64,000 nt of DNA. Origin: Nodosilinea sp. E11 (GTDB taxonomy: Bacteria > Cyanobacteriota > Cyanobacteriia > Phormidesmidales > Phormidesmidaceae). Made by a program: the position numbers and the translations under genes. The DNA lies in NCBI RefSeq assembly GCF_032813545.1, contig NZ_CP136520.1, positions 1,916,001 to 1,980,000 on the forward strand, written 5' to 3'. Below are positions 47,258-56,467 of this stretch, in pieces. Within the stretch, counting starts at the first letter, position 1. The number at the start of each line of letters is the position of its first letter. The notes beneath the pieces were generated by a model, which was not told the origin of the DNA, made no database searches, and worked only from the letters and a program-made list of their open reading frames with translations.

Positions 47258-48052
47258 ATGTCCTCTGATCCTGCTCATGCTCCCGACTCTGGGGCTTCAG
47301 TGAATGCTTCTGGTGATCCTTCTGGAGCCAGGGGCAGTCGCCTGATTAGTCGGCTGCTGCCGCCGGCCATTCGCCTGTGGCTGCACACCCAGCTCGACCA
47401 TATTGAAGGGCTAGAGTTTGCGATCGACGGCAAAGATCGACAAATTTTGGGGGGCTACCTGCCGGGGGTCACGCTGGTTGCTCGCCAGGCGGTATACCGG
47501 GGGCTGCATTTGAGTCAGGCCCAGGTGAGTGCAGCCGATATTCGCGTCAACCTGCCCCAGGTACTTCGAGGTAAACCGCTGCGGCTGTTACAGCCTTTTC
47601 CGGTAGAGGGGCAAGTGACCATGCTGACTGCCGATCTGCGGGCATCGCTGCAATCCTCTCTGCTGGGCCAGGGCCTGCGAGATGTGTTGACCCAACTGCT
47701 GGCGGGGACTGATCCCGCCGTTTCTCTCGATCCGTGGCTAGGCGACGAGCAGGCCCACGCCGCCGTAGACATCGCGCTAGAGACCGATCGCCTGACGCTG
47801 CGCTGGCCGGGGCGATCGCCCTTGGCCGAGGCCCTAGAGCTAACCACAGGCCTGATCATGCAGGATGGGCGGTGGCTGTGCCTGCGTCAGCCCGTGATGC
47901 GGCGACTGCCCGCGACCGGAGCGCCGTCACCGCCGGTAGCCCTGGCTGACACTGCCTTTGACCTAGGGCCAGAGGTCAATATTCGAGACCTCTCCGTTGG
48001 CCCTGAAGGCATTGACCTGGTGGGTTTGGTGCGGGTGATTCCAGCCGATTAA
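47258..48052 (+). CDS. DUF2993 (LmeA-like) protein
   Basis: A 264-residue protein of the DUF2993 family, found in cyanobacteria and actinobacteria; the related LmeA binds phospholipid. The first 25 residues are Ser/Ala-rich and not a clear signal peptide. The domain has LWLHTQLDHIEGLEFAIDGK, YLPGVTLVARQAVYRGLHLS, LTADLRASLQSSLLGQGLRD and a hydrophobic C-terminal part that may form the lipid groove. Divergent from the DUF4912 gene. Confidence 0.78.
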   Translation: MSSDPAHAPDSGASVNASGDPSGARGSRLISRLLPPAIRLWLHTQLDHIEGLEFAIDGKDRQILGGYLPGVTLVARQAVYRGLHLSQAQVSAADIRVNLPQVLRGKPLRLLQPFPVEGQVTMLTADLRASLQSSLLGQGLRDVLTQLLAGTDPAVSLDPWLGDEQAHAAVDIALETDRLTLRWPGRSPLAEALELTTGLIMQDGRWLCLRQPVMRRLPATGAPSPPVALADTAFDLGPEVNIRDLSVGPEGIDLVGLVRVIPAD

Positions 48053-48100
48053 GGGGCTTGGATAGTTGGAATCACCTGCCTCGAGCATGAATAATCCAAG

Positions 48101-49540
48101 CTAGGCCTTGGCCTGAGCTTTTTTCTCGGGTCGGTTGCGGGGCGGTACAGCTCGGCCTTGGTAAAAGCGTTGTTGTAGCTGGCCAAGCCCCGCCCAAGCA
48201 GCGGCAGTGCCCAGGGGCAAGGTGGAAAGCACCGTGGCCGCTGGCCCAGTTATTGCCCCGGTGGCGATCGCCAATGGCAGCACTGACCACCCCACTGCGC
48301 TCACCCCCAGCAGCCCCCAGCGGATTGTTTGTAGGCGCTTCAGCGCGGTGCGACAGCTGTGACAGTGCTGGGTGTGAGAGTGGTAGCGATCGAGCAGGGC
48401 GGCTTTGGGCAACGCCGGCCCCAGGGCGCGACCGGGGAAGGGGTCGGCGTTAAAGTCGTTGACCCAGTTGCGAAAGGCCAGCACGTAGCGATCGGCCTGG
48501 GTAGGCAGGTAGCAGGCCTGGGCGTAGTTCCGGTTTTCGTCGAACGAGGCTGGGTGCAGTGCTTTCTCTAGGATGCGCTCTTGCAGATGTAGAAAAATTT
48601 GATCGTCTTCGAGCACGGCATTGTTGCCGATGTGGCTAAACCAGCGGGGCGTGAGGCCAATGATGGTCGCAGGCAGCTTCGACGAAAATTTGAACGGAAA
48701 ACGGGCAAACAACCGGCACTCACCCTTGCGCATTGGGGTCGCGTAAACCACGGTCATGGTGCGGCCAAACTGCTTCGAGGTGAGGTCGTGATACATCAGC
48801 GCCGGGGCGATGAAGGTGGTGTGCTGAGTGCCCAGCTTGCCCTTGCGAGGGCCTTCGGGCCACAGCCCCCGAAAGCCCTGCTTACCCGCCTCCAGCACCT
48901 CCATTTCCATAGGGGCAGCGTTTTCACGCTTGCCTACGGTCTGGTGGTGGGTGTAGGGAATGTGGCTGGCATCCAGCACGTTTTCGAGCAGGGTGAGCGC
49001 ATCGTAGGGCAAGTCTCGAAAGGTATTGAGCACCACCCAGCCGTCGGGCTCTGCGGCCAGGGGGCCAATGATTGGCACCTCAACGTTGGGAGCATTTTGG
49101 GCCTGGCCGGGGTAGGCAAAGAGCAGTCCCTGGTGAATGGCGGTGGGTATGGCTTTGGCGCAAGCGCGACCCGACCGATGGGCGTCGCCATCGAGCGGCT
49201 GCTGAGGAATGTGGGTGCAGGCTCCGTCGCCGGAGAAGGTCCAGCCGTGGTAGGGGCACTCTAGCTCGCCAGCGGGGTTGACCCGTCCTTCGGAGAGGGG
49301 AGCAAGGCGGTGGGGGCATTTGTCTTCAAACACTCGCCAGGCTTCACCTTGGGGGTCCCACCAAATGACGATGTCCCGTTCGAGCAGGGTGAAGCGGGTG
49401 GGGGTGGCGGGATCTAGATCTTCGATGTAGGCGATCGGATACCAGGCTTCGGCCCAGTCAAAGCGATTGGGGTCGGGGCCGCCAGCGGCCAGAGGGGAGA
49501 TAGACCCCGTAGACTGGGGGGCGATCGCAAGGGAAGTCAT
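48101..49540 (-). CDS. Pheophorbide a oxygenase-like Rieske oxygenase
   Basis: A 479-residue non-haem oxygenase of the plant PaO/Acd1/Lls1 type. From ATG 49540 the protein has a Rieske domain, CPHRLAPLSEG and ECPYHGW ([2Fe-2S] bound by Cys-X-His ... Cys-X2-His), a central PaO domain with DASHIPYTHHQTVGKR and MYHDLTSKQF, and a C-terminal membrane segment with CHSCRTAL, the CxxC found in PaO relatives. In cyanobacteria such proteins may oxidise chlorophyll breakdown products or other lipids; the substrate is not known. Monocistronic. Confidence 0.87.
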   Translation of the reverse strand: MTSLAIAPQSTGSISPLAAGGPDPNRFDWAEAWYPIAYIEDLDPATPTRFTLLERDIVIWWDPQGEAWRVFEDKCPHRLAPLSEGRVNPAGELECPYHGWTFSGDGACTHIPQQPLDGDAHRSGRACAKAIPTAIHQGLLFAYPGQAQNAPNVEVPIIGPLAAEPDGWVVLNTFRDLPYDALTLLENVLDASHIPYTHHQTVGKRENAAPMEMEVLEAGKQGFRGLWPEGPRKGKLGTQHTTFIAPALMYHDLTSKQFGRTMTVVYATPMRKGECRLFARFPFKFSSKLPATIIGLTPRWFSHIGNNAVLEDDQIFLHLQERILEKALHPASFDENRNYAQACYLPTQADRYVLAFRNWVNDFNADPFPGRALGPALPKAALLDRYHSHTQHCHSCRTALKRLQTIRWGLLGVSAVGWSVLPLAIATGAITGPAATVLSTLPLGTAAAWAGLGQLQQRFYQGRAVPPRNRPEKKAQAKA

Positions 49541-49764
49541 AGCTATATCCGGGGTACAAACCAACCTCTTTACATTCTGCAACATTTCTTTAGCTATGGG
49601 GCTGGCTGTGCCAGGCTAGCGGCAGTGACGCTGGCTAGGGTATCGGCTAAGATCGCTGGACTTAAGCCGACATTGGACGGAGTTATCTCAGCTTTAATTT
49701 CCGTTTAATTTGAGTATGGAAGCCCGTTTGGGTATTGATTGCTTCCCCTCTACTGTGTCTTAGC

Positions 49765-51867
49765 ATGACGCGCAATGTGCCGCCCCAGCCTGCTATTAGT
49801 CAAAGCCAAATTTTAGGTGCAGTAGCGACCATCGGCGACGCGATCGCCCTAGGCTGCGATCTCGATGAGGTGCTACAGCAAGGGGTCGATCTGCTGCGCC
49901 CTCTGCTCGATACCGACCGCGTGGTGATCTATCGGTTTTTGCCCGACGAGGACGGGGTCATTGCCGCCGAATCGGTGGGCTTAGACTGGCTACCCCTGCA
50001 AGGCCAGCTGATTTATGACCCCTGCTTTGGGAATGGCTGGGGCGATCGCTACCGCCAGGGGCATGTAGGCATGGTAGAGGATGTCCAACGCAGCAGCCTC
50101 GAACCCTGCCACGCTGAGCTGTTGACCCGCCTGCAAGTACAGGCCAATCTGACTGTACCCATCCTGGCTGGCTCCCATCTCTGGGCTCTGCTGATCGCCC
50201 ACCACTGCCGCAGCCCTCGTCAGTGGAGCCAGTCGGGGCGAGACTTAATGCAGCATGTGGCACATCAGCTAGGCCAGGGAATCTATCAAAATGACCTAGA
50301 GCAGCAGTTGCAACTGGCCCAGCAACAGTTGGCCCAGCAACAGCCGCAAAATCGGCGGCTGTCTAGCGAAACTGAGCAATTGTTTCAACTGTTTACCGAT
50401 CATGTTGAGCAGCTATTGTTCATTCGCGATGCGGTATCGGGGCAGTTTCTCTACGTTAACCATGCCTTCGAGCGCATTTGGGCACAGCCCCGAGCTGCGC
50501 TCTACCGCGATCCCGACCTATGGCTGCGTCAGGTGCACCCTGACGATTTACCCCAAGTACAAGCTTCAGTCACTCGCCAGTTTGAGGGCCAATCGGTGCG
50601 GCGAGAATACCGTATTCTCCGCCCCAGTGGCGAGGTCCGCTGGATTCAAGCCCATGTGCGGGTGGTCGAAGACGACCAAAACCGGCCCCGCCATCTGGTG
50701 GGCTGGGCCGAAGACTGCACCGATCGCAAACAGTTGCAAGCCCACCTGAGGGCCACTGAAGCCATTCTCAGCCGCCGCGTCGGCCAAGAGCAGCTGCTGC
50801 GGATGCTGACGGCCCGCATGCGCGAAAGTCTCGATTTTGACAAAATTTTGAGCGCTGCGGTAGCGGGCATTAAAACCGTTTTTAATGCCGATCGGGCAGT
50901 CATTTTTGAAATTGTAGCCAATGGCGACCGACGCATTGTTCAGCAGGCAACCCACCCCAACTATGTCACGATTACCGATGCCATGATACCCAAGGGGCCG
51001 CTGCCCCTCGATTACCTGCGAAAACTCTGTTCAGGTCATCCTCAGATTTATAACGATATGGCGACGGCACCCTGGACACCGGGAATCGTGGCCTTTTTGG
51101 AAAGTGTCGAGGTCAAGTCGGCGATGGTTGCCCCCATTGCCCATCCCCCAGGGGGCGATTCGCGCAGCGATCCGTACCAAAATCGCCAGTTGGTGTGGGG
51201 CTTTCTGACCGTGCATGCCTGCGGCCAAGCCCGACAGTGGCAGCCCTTTGAAGCCAATATGCTGCAACATTTTGGCGATCAGCTCACCACCGCCCTGCAC
51301 CAGGCTGAGCTATACCGCCAGCTCCAGGCCGCCAATCAAGCCCTCGATCGCATGGCCAAGGTAGACAGCCTCACCCAGCTCGCCAATCGCCGCTGGCTCG
51401 ACGACTATCTAAACCAAGAGTGGCAGCGATTAGCGCGGGAGCGTAAGCCCCTCAGCGTCATTCTTGCCGATGTCGATTTTTTCAAACCCTACAACGACAC
51501 CTATGGCCATGCCGCTGGCGATCGTTGTCTGGTAGCCATTGCTGACGCCATTCGCCACGGGGTGCGTCGCCCCGCCGACTTGGCCGCCCGCTACGGGGGC
51601 GAAGAATTTGCTCTCGTGCTGCCCGATACCGATAGGGCTGGAGCCATTCGCGTGGTGCAGATGGTGCGCCACCATCTGCAAAGCCTGGGGCTGCCCCATG
51701 GAGCCAGCCCCAGCGGCAACACCATTACCCTCAGCTTCGGCATTGTCACGGGGGTGCCTTCCCCTAACCACTCCGCCGAAAGCATGCTCAAAGCCGCTGA
51801 CCAGGCCCTCTACGCTGCCAAAGCTGCCGGTCGCAATCAATATCAGGTGTTTCGGCGCAACGCTTAG
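49765..51867 (+). CDS. Cyanobacteriochrome-type GAF - PAS - GAF - GGDEF diguanylate cyclase
   Basis: A 700-residue protein from ATG 49765 (TTG at 49735 possible). An N-terminal GAF (about 20-175) carries both cysteines of the DXCF group: DPCF at residues 85-88 and the bilin-linking CH in EPCHAELL, Cys115, 28 residues apart, the spacing known for DXCF photoreceptors. A PAS domain (about 200-320; LFQLFTDHVEQLLFIRDAVS) and a second GAF (about 345-510) follow, then GGDEF with RYGGEEFAL (active GGEEF). It would make c-di-GMP in response to blue/green light; the chromophore is not proven. Confidence 0.88.
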   Translation: MTRNVPPQPAISQSQILGAVATIGDAIALGCDLDEVLQQGVDLLRPLLDTDRVVIYRFLPDEDGVIAAESVGLDWLPLQGQLIYDPCFGNGWGDRYRQGHVGMVEDVQRSSLEPCHAELLTRLQVQANLTVPILAGSHLWALLIAHHCRSPRQWSQSGRDLMQHVAHQLGQGIYQNDLEQQLQLAQQQLAQQQPQNRRLSSETEQLFQLFTDHVEQLLFIRDAVSGQFLYVNHAFERIWAQPRAALYRDPDLWLRQVHPDDLPQVQASVTRQFEGQSVRREYRILRPSGEVRWIQAHVRVVEDDQNRPRHLVGWAEDCTDRKQLQAHLRATEAILSRRVGQEQLLRMLTARMRESLDFDKILSAAVAGIKTVFNADRAVIFEIVANGDRRIVQQATHPNYVTITDAMIPKGPLPLDYLRKLCSGHPQIYNDMATAPWTPGIVAFLESVEVKSAMVAPIAHPPGGDSRSDPYQNRQLVWGFLTVHACGQARQWQPFEANMLQHFGDQLTTALHQAELYRQLQAANQALDRMAKVDSLTQLANRRWLDDYLNQEWQRLARERKPLSVILADVDFFKPYNDTYGHAAGDRCLVAIADAIRHGVRRPADLAARYGGEEFALVLPDTDRAGAIRVVQMVRHHLQSLGLPHGASPSGNTITLSFGIVTGVPSPNHSAESMLKAADQALYAAKAAGRNQYQVFRRNA

Positions 51868-52012
51868 AAAAAAGGCTTAGAAATCCAGAATTTGAGGTCA
51901 GCCCCAAGGGGGTGACTTATGCTAGTGAGCAGACATAGGGAAACCCTAGAGCGGGTTTGAGGTACTGGGTTTCAGGTATCAAGAACGGTTGGCTGACTTG
52001 TGCCGCAGGGTG

Positions 52013-52603
52013 CTAGGGGGCAATGAGAGGGCGAATTTGCAGGGCCAGATAGCCCCCTATGGTGAGGCAGACCGTTGCAGCTAATAGGCCTTTGCTGGCG
52101 ATGAAGTGCAGCCGAGGCCACAGGTAAGCTGTGGCGATCAGCACTAGCCCTAGCTCTACTGTGGCCCCCAGCAGGCCAAAATGATCGGCATCGTAGTACG
52201 ACACCGGGCTAATCACCCGCACCGCACTGAGGGGCCAAAAATGCTGGTGGGCATCGTCGTGGTGCAGGGGCAAATCGGCTAGGTGGTGCAGCACCATACT
52301 GGCCCCCAGACAGCCGAGACCAGAGCCAAGCCAAAGGGGAGTGAGATAATAGCCCAGGGCTACCACTAATAGCCCCAGGGGGATGGAGTTACCCACGGCA
52401 AAAATGGCTTGCCAAGGCTGACTATAGTAAACCTCACTCCAAATGATGTGCTCGGGTAACTGCTGCCACCTAGCCCAGCCGTAGAATACAAATAGAGCGG
52501 CATCGGGAATCAGCGCACCGATTAAGATTGGCCAGGTCATAGTTGGGGCCAGCGGGCGGCGCAGCAGAGCTAGGTTGAGAATCAGGTGACTGGGAGTATT
52601 CAT
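52013..52603 (-). CDS. YdjM/DUF457-like membrane protein
   Basis: A 196-residue membrane protein, start ATG 52603. It begins MNTPSHLILNLALLRRPLAP, the conserved start of the YdjM/DUF457 group ('LexA-binding inner membrane hydrolase'), then five or six hydrophobic helices with histidines (LHHLADLPLHHDDAHQ) that could bind a metal. The function of the group is not well defined. Divergent from the cysteine desulfurase gene: their start codons are 6 bases apart. Confidence 0.7.
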   Translation of the reverse strand: MNTPSHLILNLALLRRPLAPTMTWPILIGALIPDAALFVFYGWARWQQLPEHIIWSEVYYSQPWQAIFAVGNSIPLGLLVVALGYYLTPLWLGSGLGCLGASMVLHHLADLPLHHDDAHQHFWPLSAVRVISPVSYYDADHFGLLGATVELGLVLIATAYLWPRLHFIASKGLLAATVCLTIGGYLALQIRPLIAP

Positions 52604-52609
52604 AGGGCC

Positions 52610-53764
52610 ATGGTACAGCGACCGATCTACCTCGACTGCCACGCCACTACCCCCGTTGACCCTCGGGTGCTAGAGGCAATGCTGCCCTTCTTTAGCGACC
52701 ATTTTGGCAACCCCGCTAGCCTCACCCATGTCTATGGCTGGGAGGCCGAGGCCGCAATTGGGCGATCGCGCGAAACCATTGCGGCTGCCATCAACGCCAG
52801 TCCCGAAGAAATTGTCTTTACCAGCGGGGCCACCGAGGCCAACAATCTGGCGATTAAGGGCATCGCCGAAGCCTGCTTTAGCCGGGGGCGGCACATTATT
52901 ACTGTGCAGACTGAGCACAGTGCGGTGCTCGACCCTTGCCGCTATCTAGAATCCCTGGGGTTTGAGGTCACCTACCTGCCCGTGCGTCCCGATGGGCTGC
53001 TAGATCTAGAGACGCTAGAAAAAGCCTATCGAGATGACACGGTGCTGGTGTCGGTGATGGCCGCTAACAATGAAATCGGCGTACTGCAACCCCTGGCCGA
53101 GATTGGGGCGCAATGCCGCGATCGCCAGGTTTTCTTCCACAGTGATGCGGCCCAGGCGATCGGCAAAATTCCCCTCGATGTGCAGGCGATGCAGATCGAT
53201 CTGCTGTCGCTGACCGCCCACAAGGTCTATGGCCCCAAGGGCACCGGGGCGCTCTACGTGCGGCGACGCCCTCGGGTGCCCCTGGCGGCCCAGCTCCACG
53301 GGGGTGGGCACGAACGGGGGCTGAGGTCGGGCACGCTGTACTCGCCCCAAATTGTCGGGTTTGCCAAGGCCGTCGAGCTGGGGCTGGCCGAACTGGGGGC
53401 AGAGAGCGATCGCCTAATTGACCTCCGTCAGCGGCTGTGGCAGGGCCTGCAACCCCTGGGGGGCCTACACCTCAATGGCCACGCGACCCAGCGCCTGCCC
53501 GGCAACCTCAACCTCAGTATTGACGGGGTAGATGGGCAGGCCCTGCTATTGGGGTTGCGAAGTCTGGTGGCCCTATCGTCGGGGTCGGCCTGTAGCACGG
53601 CCAGCACTGCTCCCTCCCCGGTGCTTACCGCCCTGGGGCGGACCGATGCGTTGGCCTACGCATCGCTTCGCTTTGGCCTTGGACGGTTTACCACGGCGGC
53701 TGAGATTGACGCGGTGGTGGCTGGGGTTATTGCCACGGTAGAGGCGCTGCGCCAGGGCGCTTGA
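52610..53764 (+). CDS. Cysteine desulfurase (IscS/NifS family)
   Basis: A PLP enzyme that takes sulfur from cysteine for Fe-S clusters and thiolation. 384 residues from ATG 52610. It has LDCHATTPVDPRV, SGATEANNLAIKG, the PLP Lys in LTAHKVYGPKGTGAL and the persulfide loop with catalytic Cys in SSGSACSTAS. Length and motifs fit class I NifS/IscS enzymes; without an iscU neighbour I do not give a gene letter. Its start is only 6 bases from that of the divergent YdjM-like gene, so promoters must overlap coding sequence of the other gene. Confidence 0.93.
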   Translation: MVQRPIYLDCHATTPVDPRVLEAMLPFFSDHFGNPASLTHVYGWEAEAAIGRSRETIAAAINASPEEIVFTSGATEANNLAIKGIAEACFSRGRHIITVQTEHSAVLDPCRYLESLGFEVTYLPVRPDGLLDLETLEKAYRDDTVLVSVMAANNEIGVLQPLAEIGAQCRDRQVFFHSDAAQAIGKIPLDVQAMQIDLLSLTAHKVYGPKGTGALYVRRRPRVPLAAQLHGGGHERGLRSGTLYSPQIVGFAKAVELGLAELGAESDRLIDLRQRLWQGLQPLGGLHLNGHATQRLPGNLNLSIDGVDGQALLLGLRSLVALSSGSACSTASTAPSPVLTALGRTDALAYASLRFGLGRFTTAAEIDAVVAGVIATVEALRQGA

Positions 53765-53959
53765 GGGCCCCTCACTGCTGTCAGGCTGTATTGCTAAACC
53801 TTCATCACTTCTACATCACTGTCTACGTTCCCCTCGCAGAAGTACTGATTAGATTAGGCATAATAAGCGTTAGCTTTGGGGCTAGGGGCATTGGCCACGA
53901 TTCACGCCATGTCCAAGCCTAGTTTACGCAGTGTAGTGTTCGGGTTCCCCAACAGACCT

Positions 53960-55267
53960 ATGACGACCCAAAACCTTCAACTGAGTGCGTTGCTCAAAGC
54001 TGGCGTTGAGCAGGCCCGCCTGGGCTATTTTGAGGCGGCGATCGCCCAGTTTTCGGCAGCCATTGCCCAGCATCAAACCTGTGCCAAGGCATTCTATAAC
54101 CGAGGCTGCGCCTACCGTGACCTGGGTCGCCACCAGGCGGCCATCGACGATTTTTCGGTTGCGCTGCGCCTAGAACCTACCTTTGCCAATGCTTACATCA
54201 ATCGGGGCAACCTCTACCGGCTGATGGGGCAGCTAACCGAGGCCCTAGGCGACCTCAACCGGGCGATTGAGGTGCAACCCGTGTCGGCTAAAGCCTACGG
54301 CAACCGGGGCCGCATTAAGCTCGACCTGGACGATTACCCAGGGGCGATCGCCGATTTTTCGGTAGTGCTGGCCGAGCAGCCTACCTTTATCAAGCTTTTG
54401 CTGTGGCGGGGGCTGGCCTACCTCAAACAGGGAGCCCATACGGCCCTAGCCGAACACCGCCGGGAGGCCTACCAGTTTGCCATTGCCGACTTTACCCGGC
54501 TGCTGCACAGTCAGCCCAACCACGCCGAGGCCTATAACTATCGAGCAGTGGCTTATTTTCAACTGCGTAACCTATACCAGGCCACCCTCGACATTAACCG
54601 CGCCCTAGAATGTCGGGCCGACTACGCTGAAGCCTACATTAACCGGGGCATGCTGCGTCACGAACTGGGTGACTTTCAGGGAGCGATCGACGACTACACC
54701 AACGTGCTCGAACTCAACCCCGATCTGCAAGACCGTTCCTACAATCAGACGCTGGTGGGGCTGGCCCTCGATAGCCCCGATACGACCCTGAGCGAAGACA
54801 CCCCGCTGAATCTGCGCTTTCGCCTGGCCGATCTGTACGACAGCCGGGGGCTGCTGCGAGCCCAAGTGGGCGACATCGATGGGGCGATCGCCGACTACAC
54901 CCTAGCTCTGCGCTTTAACCCCCACAGCGGGCGCATTTTGGCCAACCGGGGCCGCGTATTTAACCGTCAAGAAGACTACCAGGCCGCGATCGCCGACCTT
55001 GCCCAAGCCCTAGAGCTCAATGAAGACGATGCCCTGGCCTACTGCGATCGCGGCTACGCCTTCTACTTTCTCGACGAGTGGGATCTAGCCCTCGAAGACT
55101 TCGATCGCGCCATTGCCCTCAGCCCTACCCTAGCTGAGGCCTACATTGGCCGGGGGCATACCAATATTCGGCTGGGCCACGAGGCCGCCCTGGCCATAGC
55201 TGACTTTCGCAAAGCCCTAGAGCTGTCCTGGGGCAAACGCAAACCCGAGCGATCGCGCCCTCTCTAG
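53960..55267 (+). CDS. Tetratricopeptide repeat protein
   Basis: About 435 residues made almost entirely of TPR units, ten or so, each of about 34 residues with the W/L-G-Y-A-F-A-P pattern, for example AFYNRGCAYRDLGRHQAAID, AYINRGNLYRLMGQLTEALG, AYGNRGRIKLDLDDYPGAIA and ALAYCDRGYAFYFLDEWDLA. No signal peptide is clear. TPR proteins bind other proteins; the partner is unknown. Start uncertain: ATG 53960 (MTTQNLQLSALLKAG), ATG 53909 or TTG 53876. Confidence 0.82.
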   Translation: MTTQNLQLSALLKAGVEQARLGYFEAAIAQFSAAIAQHQTCAKAFYNRGCAYRDLGRHQAAIDDFSVALRLEPTFANAYINRGNLYRLMGQLTEALGDLNRAIEVQPVSAKAYGNRGRIKLDLDDYPGAIADFSVVLAEQPTFIKLLLWRGLAYLKQGAHTALAEHRREAYQFAIADFTRLLHSQPNHAEAYNYRAVAYFQLRNLYQATLDINRALECRADYAEAYINRGMLRHELGDFQGAIDDYTNVLELNPDLQDRSYNQTLVGLALDSPDTTLSEDTPLNLRFRLADLYDSRGLLRAQVGDIDGAIADYTLALRFNPHSGRILANRGRVFNRQEDYQAAIADLAQALELNEDDALAYCDRGYAFYFLDEWDLALEDFDRAIALSPTLAEAYIGRGHTNIRLGHEAALAIADFRKALELSWGKRKPERSRPL

Positions 55268-55390
55268 CGATCGCCAAACACCACCGATGGAGCGGCACCG
55301 CAGAGGCGATCGCCACAATTGTGGGGTGCAATGGCACTGAGTGAATGGTTGGCGGTGCCCACCCTAAAGGTTTGGCTGCCGCCGCTAGTG

Positions 55391-55444
55391 CCAAAAGAAT
55401 GCCCAGGCATTTAAGGATGTACAACATCTCTAAATGCCTGGGCA
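55391..55444 (-). terminator. Terminator of tRNA-Arg
   Basis: A long stem, TGCCCAGGCATTTA (55431-55444 read on the minus strand) with an imperfect extension through GATGT/ACATC, followed on the minus strand by TTCTTTT. It lies 13 bases downstream of the tRNA. Confidence 0.75.
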
Positions 55445-55457
55445 AATGTGATTGCAA

Positions 55458-55530
55458 CGAGCATGGCAGGATTCGAACCTGCGACCGCTAGAACCGGAAT
55501 CTAGTGCTCTATCCACTGAGCTACATGCCC
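55458..55530 (-). tRNA. tRNA-Arg (anticodon CCG)
   Basis: On the minus strand, 73 nt: acceptor GGGCATG/CATGCTC with one G-U pair, D arm GCTC..GAGC, anticodon stem CTAGA/TCTAG with loop TTCCGGT (anticodon CCG, reads CGG), T arm with GGTTCGAATCC, discriminator G. No intron; CCA is not encoded. A hairpin terminator follows. Confidence 0.95.
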
Positions 55531-55709
55531 TTAAGCTGCATCATTCTAGCACCTGCGCGAGGTGTTCGCACGCTTGTTCTTCCCAATGGCGTGGAGGGCG
55601 GGGTAAGCCCTGTGTTTAGACCGTTTTGGGAGCCGCTAGCCGCTAGGATTGGGCAAACCTCCCTTGGAGAATTGCGCTTTACTGGTTTAAGTACTCTAAC
55701 CAACTCACC

Positions 55710-56387
55710 ATGCCCCAACCCACCGACACCGCCAATCCCCTCGATGCCGCTGCCGCTACCCTCAACCAAGCGGCTGAAGAGACTACCCTTTCTGAAGACC
55801 AGTACCGCCGCAAAATGCAGCGGCGGCAGGAGGTGCAACAGCAGCGGATCGCCGAGCGCAATGTCGAGAAGGGGCTGGTGATTATCAATACCGGCAACGG
55901 CAAAGGCAAGACCACCGCTGCCCTGGGTATGGTGCTGCGTTCGATCGGCCACGGCTACAAGGTCGCCATTGTGCAGTTTATCAAAGGCGCGTGGGAACCG
56001 GCGGAAAAAGCCGTGCTGGAGCGGTTTGGTGATCAGCTCACCTTCCACGCCATGGGCGAAGGCTTTACCTGGGATACTCAAGATCGCGATCGCGACACCC
56101 AAACCGCCCAGACAGCCTGGGAAACGGCACTAACCTACATCCGCAACCCCGAGTGCAAAACTATTTTGCTCGACGAGGTAAACATTGCCCTCAAGCACGG
56201 GTTTCTGACCGTAGATCAGGTGTTGGCAGGCCTAGCCGATAAGCCCGAGATGACCCACGTCATTCTCACTGGGCGCGGCGCACCCCAGGCGTTAATTGAG
56301 CGCGCCGACCTGGTCACTGAGATGACCCTAGTAAAGCACCCCTTCCGTGAGCAGGGCGTCAAGGCCCAGCCCGGCATCGAGTTTTAG
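55710..56387 (+). CDS. cobO: Cob(I)yrinic acid a,c-diamide adenosyltransferase
   Basis: Adds the adenosyl group to the corrinoid in vitamin B12 synthesis. 225 residues: an N-terminal extension of about 45 Asp/Ala-rich residues, then the P-loop TGNGKGKTTAALGM, FIKGAWEPAEKAVLERFG, ILLDEVNIALKHGFL and VILTGRGAPQALIERADLVT. This is the BtuR/CobO type. Cyanobacteria make pseudocobalamin, so the product is probably adenosyl-pseudocobalamin. A single gene with no other cob genes nearby. Confidence 0.94.
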   Translation: MPQPTDTANPLDAAAATLNQAAEETTLSEDQYRRKMQRRQEVQQQRIAERNVEKGLVIINTGNGKGKTTAALGMVLRSIGHGYKVAIVQFIKGAWEPAEKAVLERFGDQLTFHAMGEGFTWDTQDRDRDTQTAQTAWETALTYIRNPECKTILLDEVNIALKHGFLTVDQVLAGLADKPEMTHVILTGRGAPQALIERADLVTEMTLVKHPFREQGVKAQPGIEF

Positions 56388-56467
56388 GAGAAACGCTCTA
56401 TCTAGAGGTTTTGCCCTATCATAGGAACCCACCAGGCCCAGACCTAGACTTAATGGCGGTAGATTGC

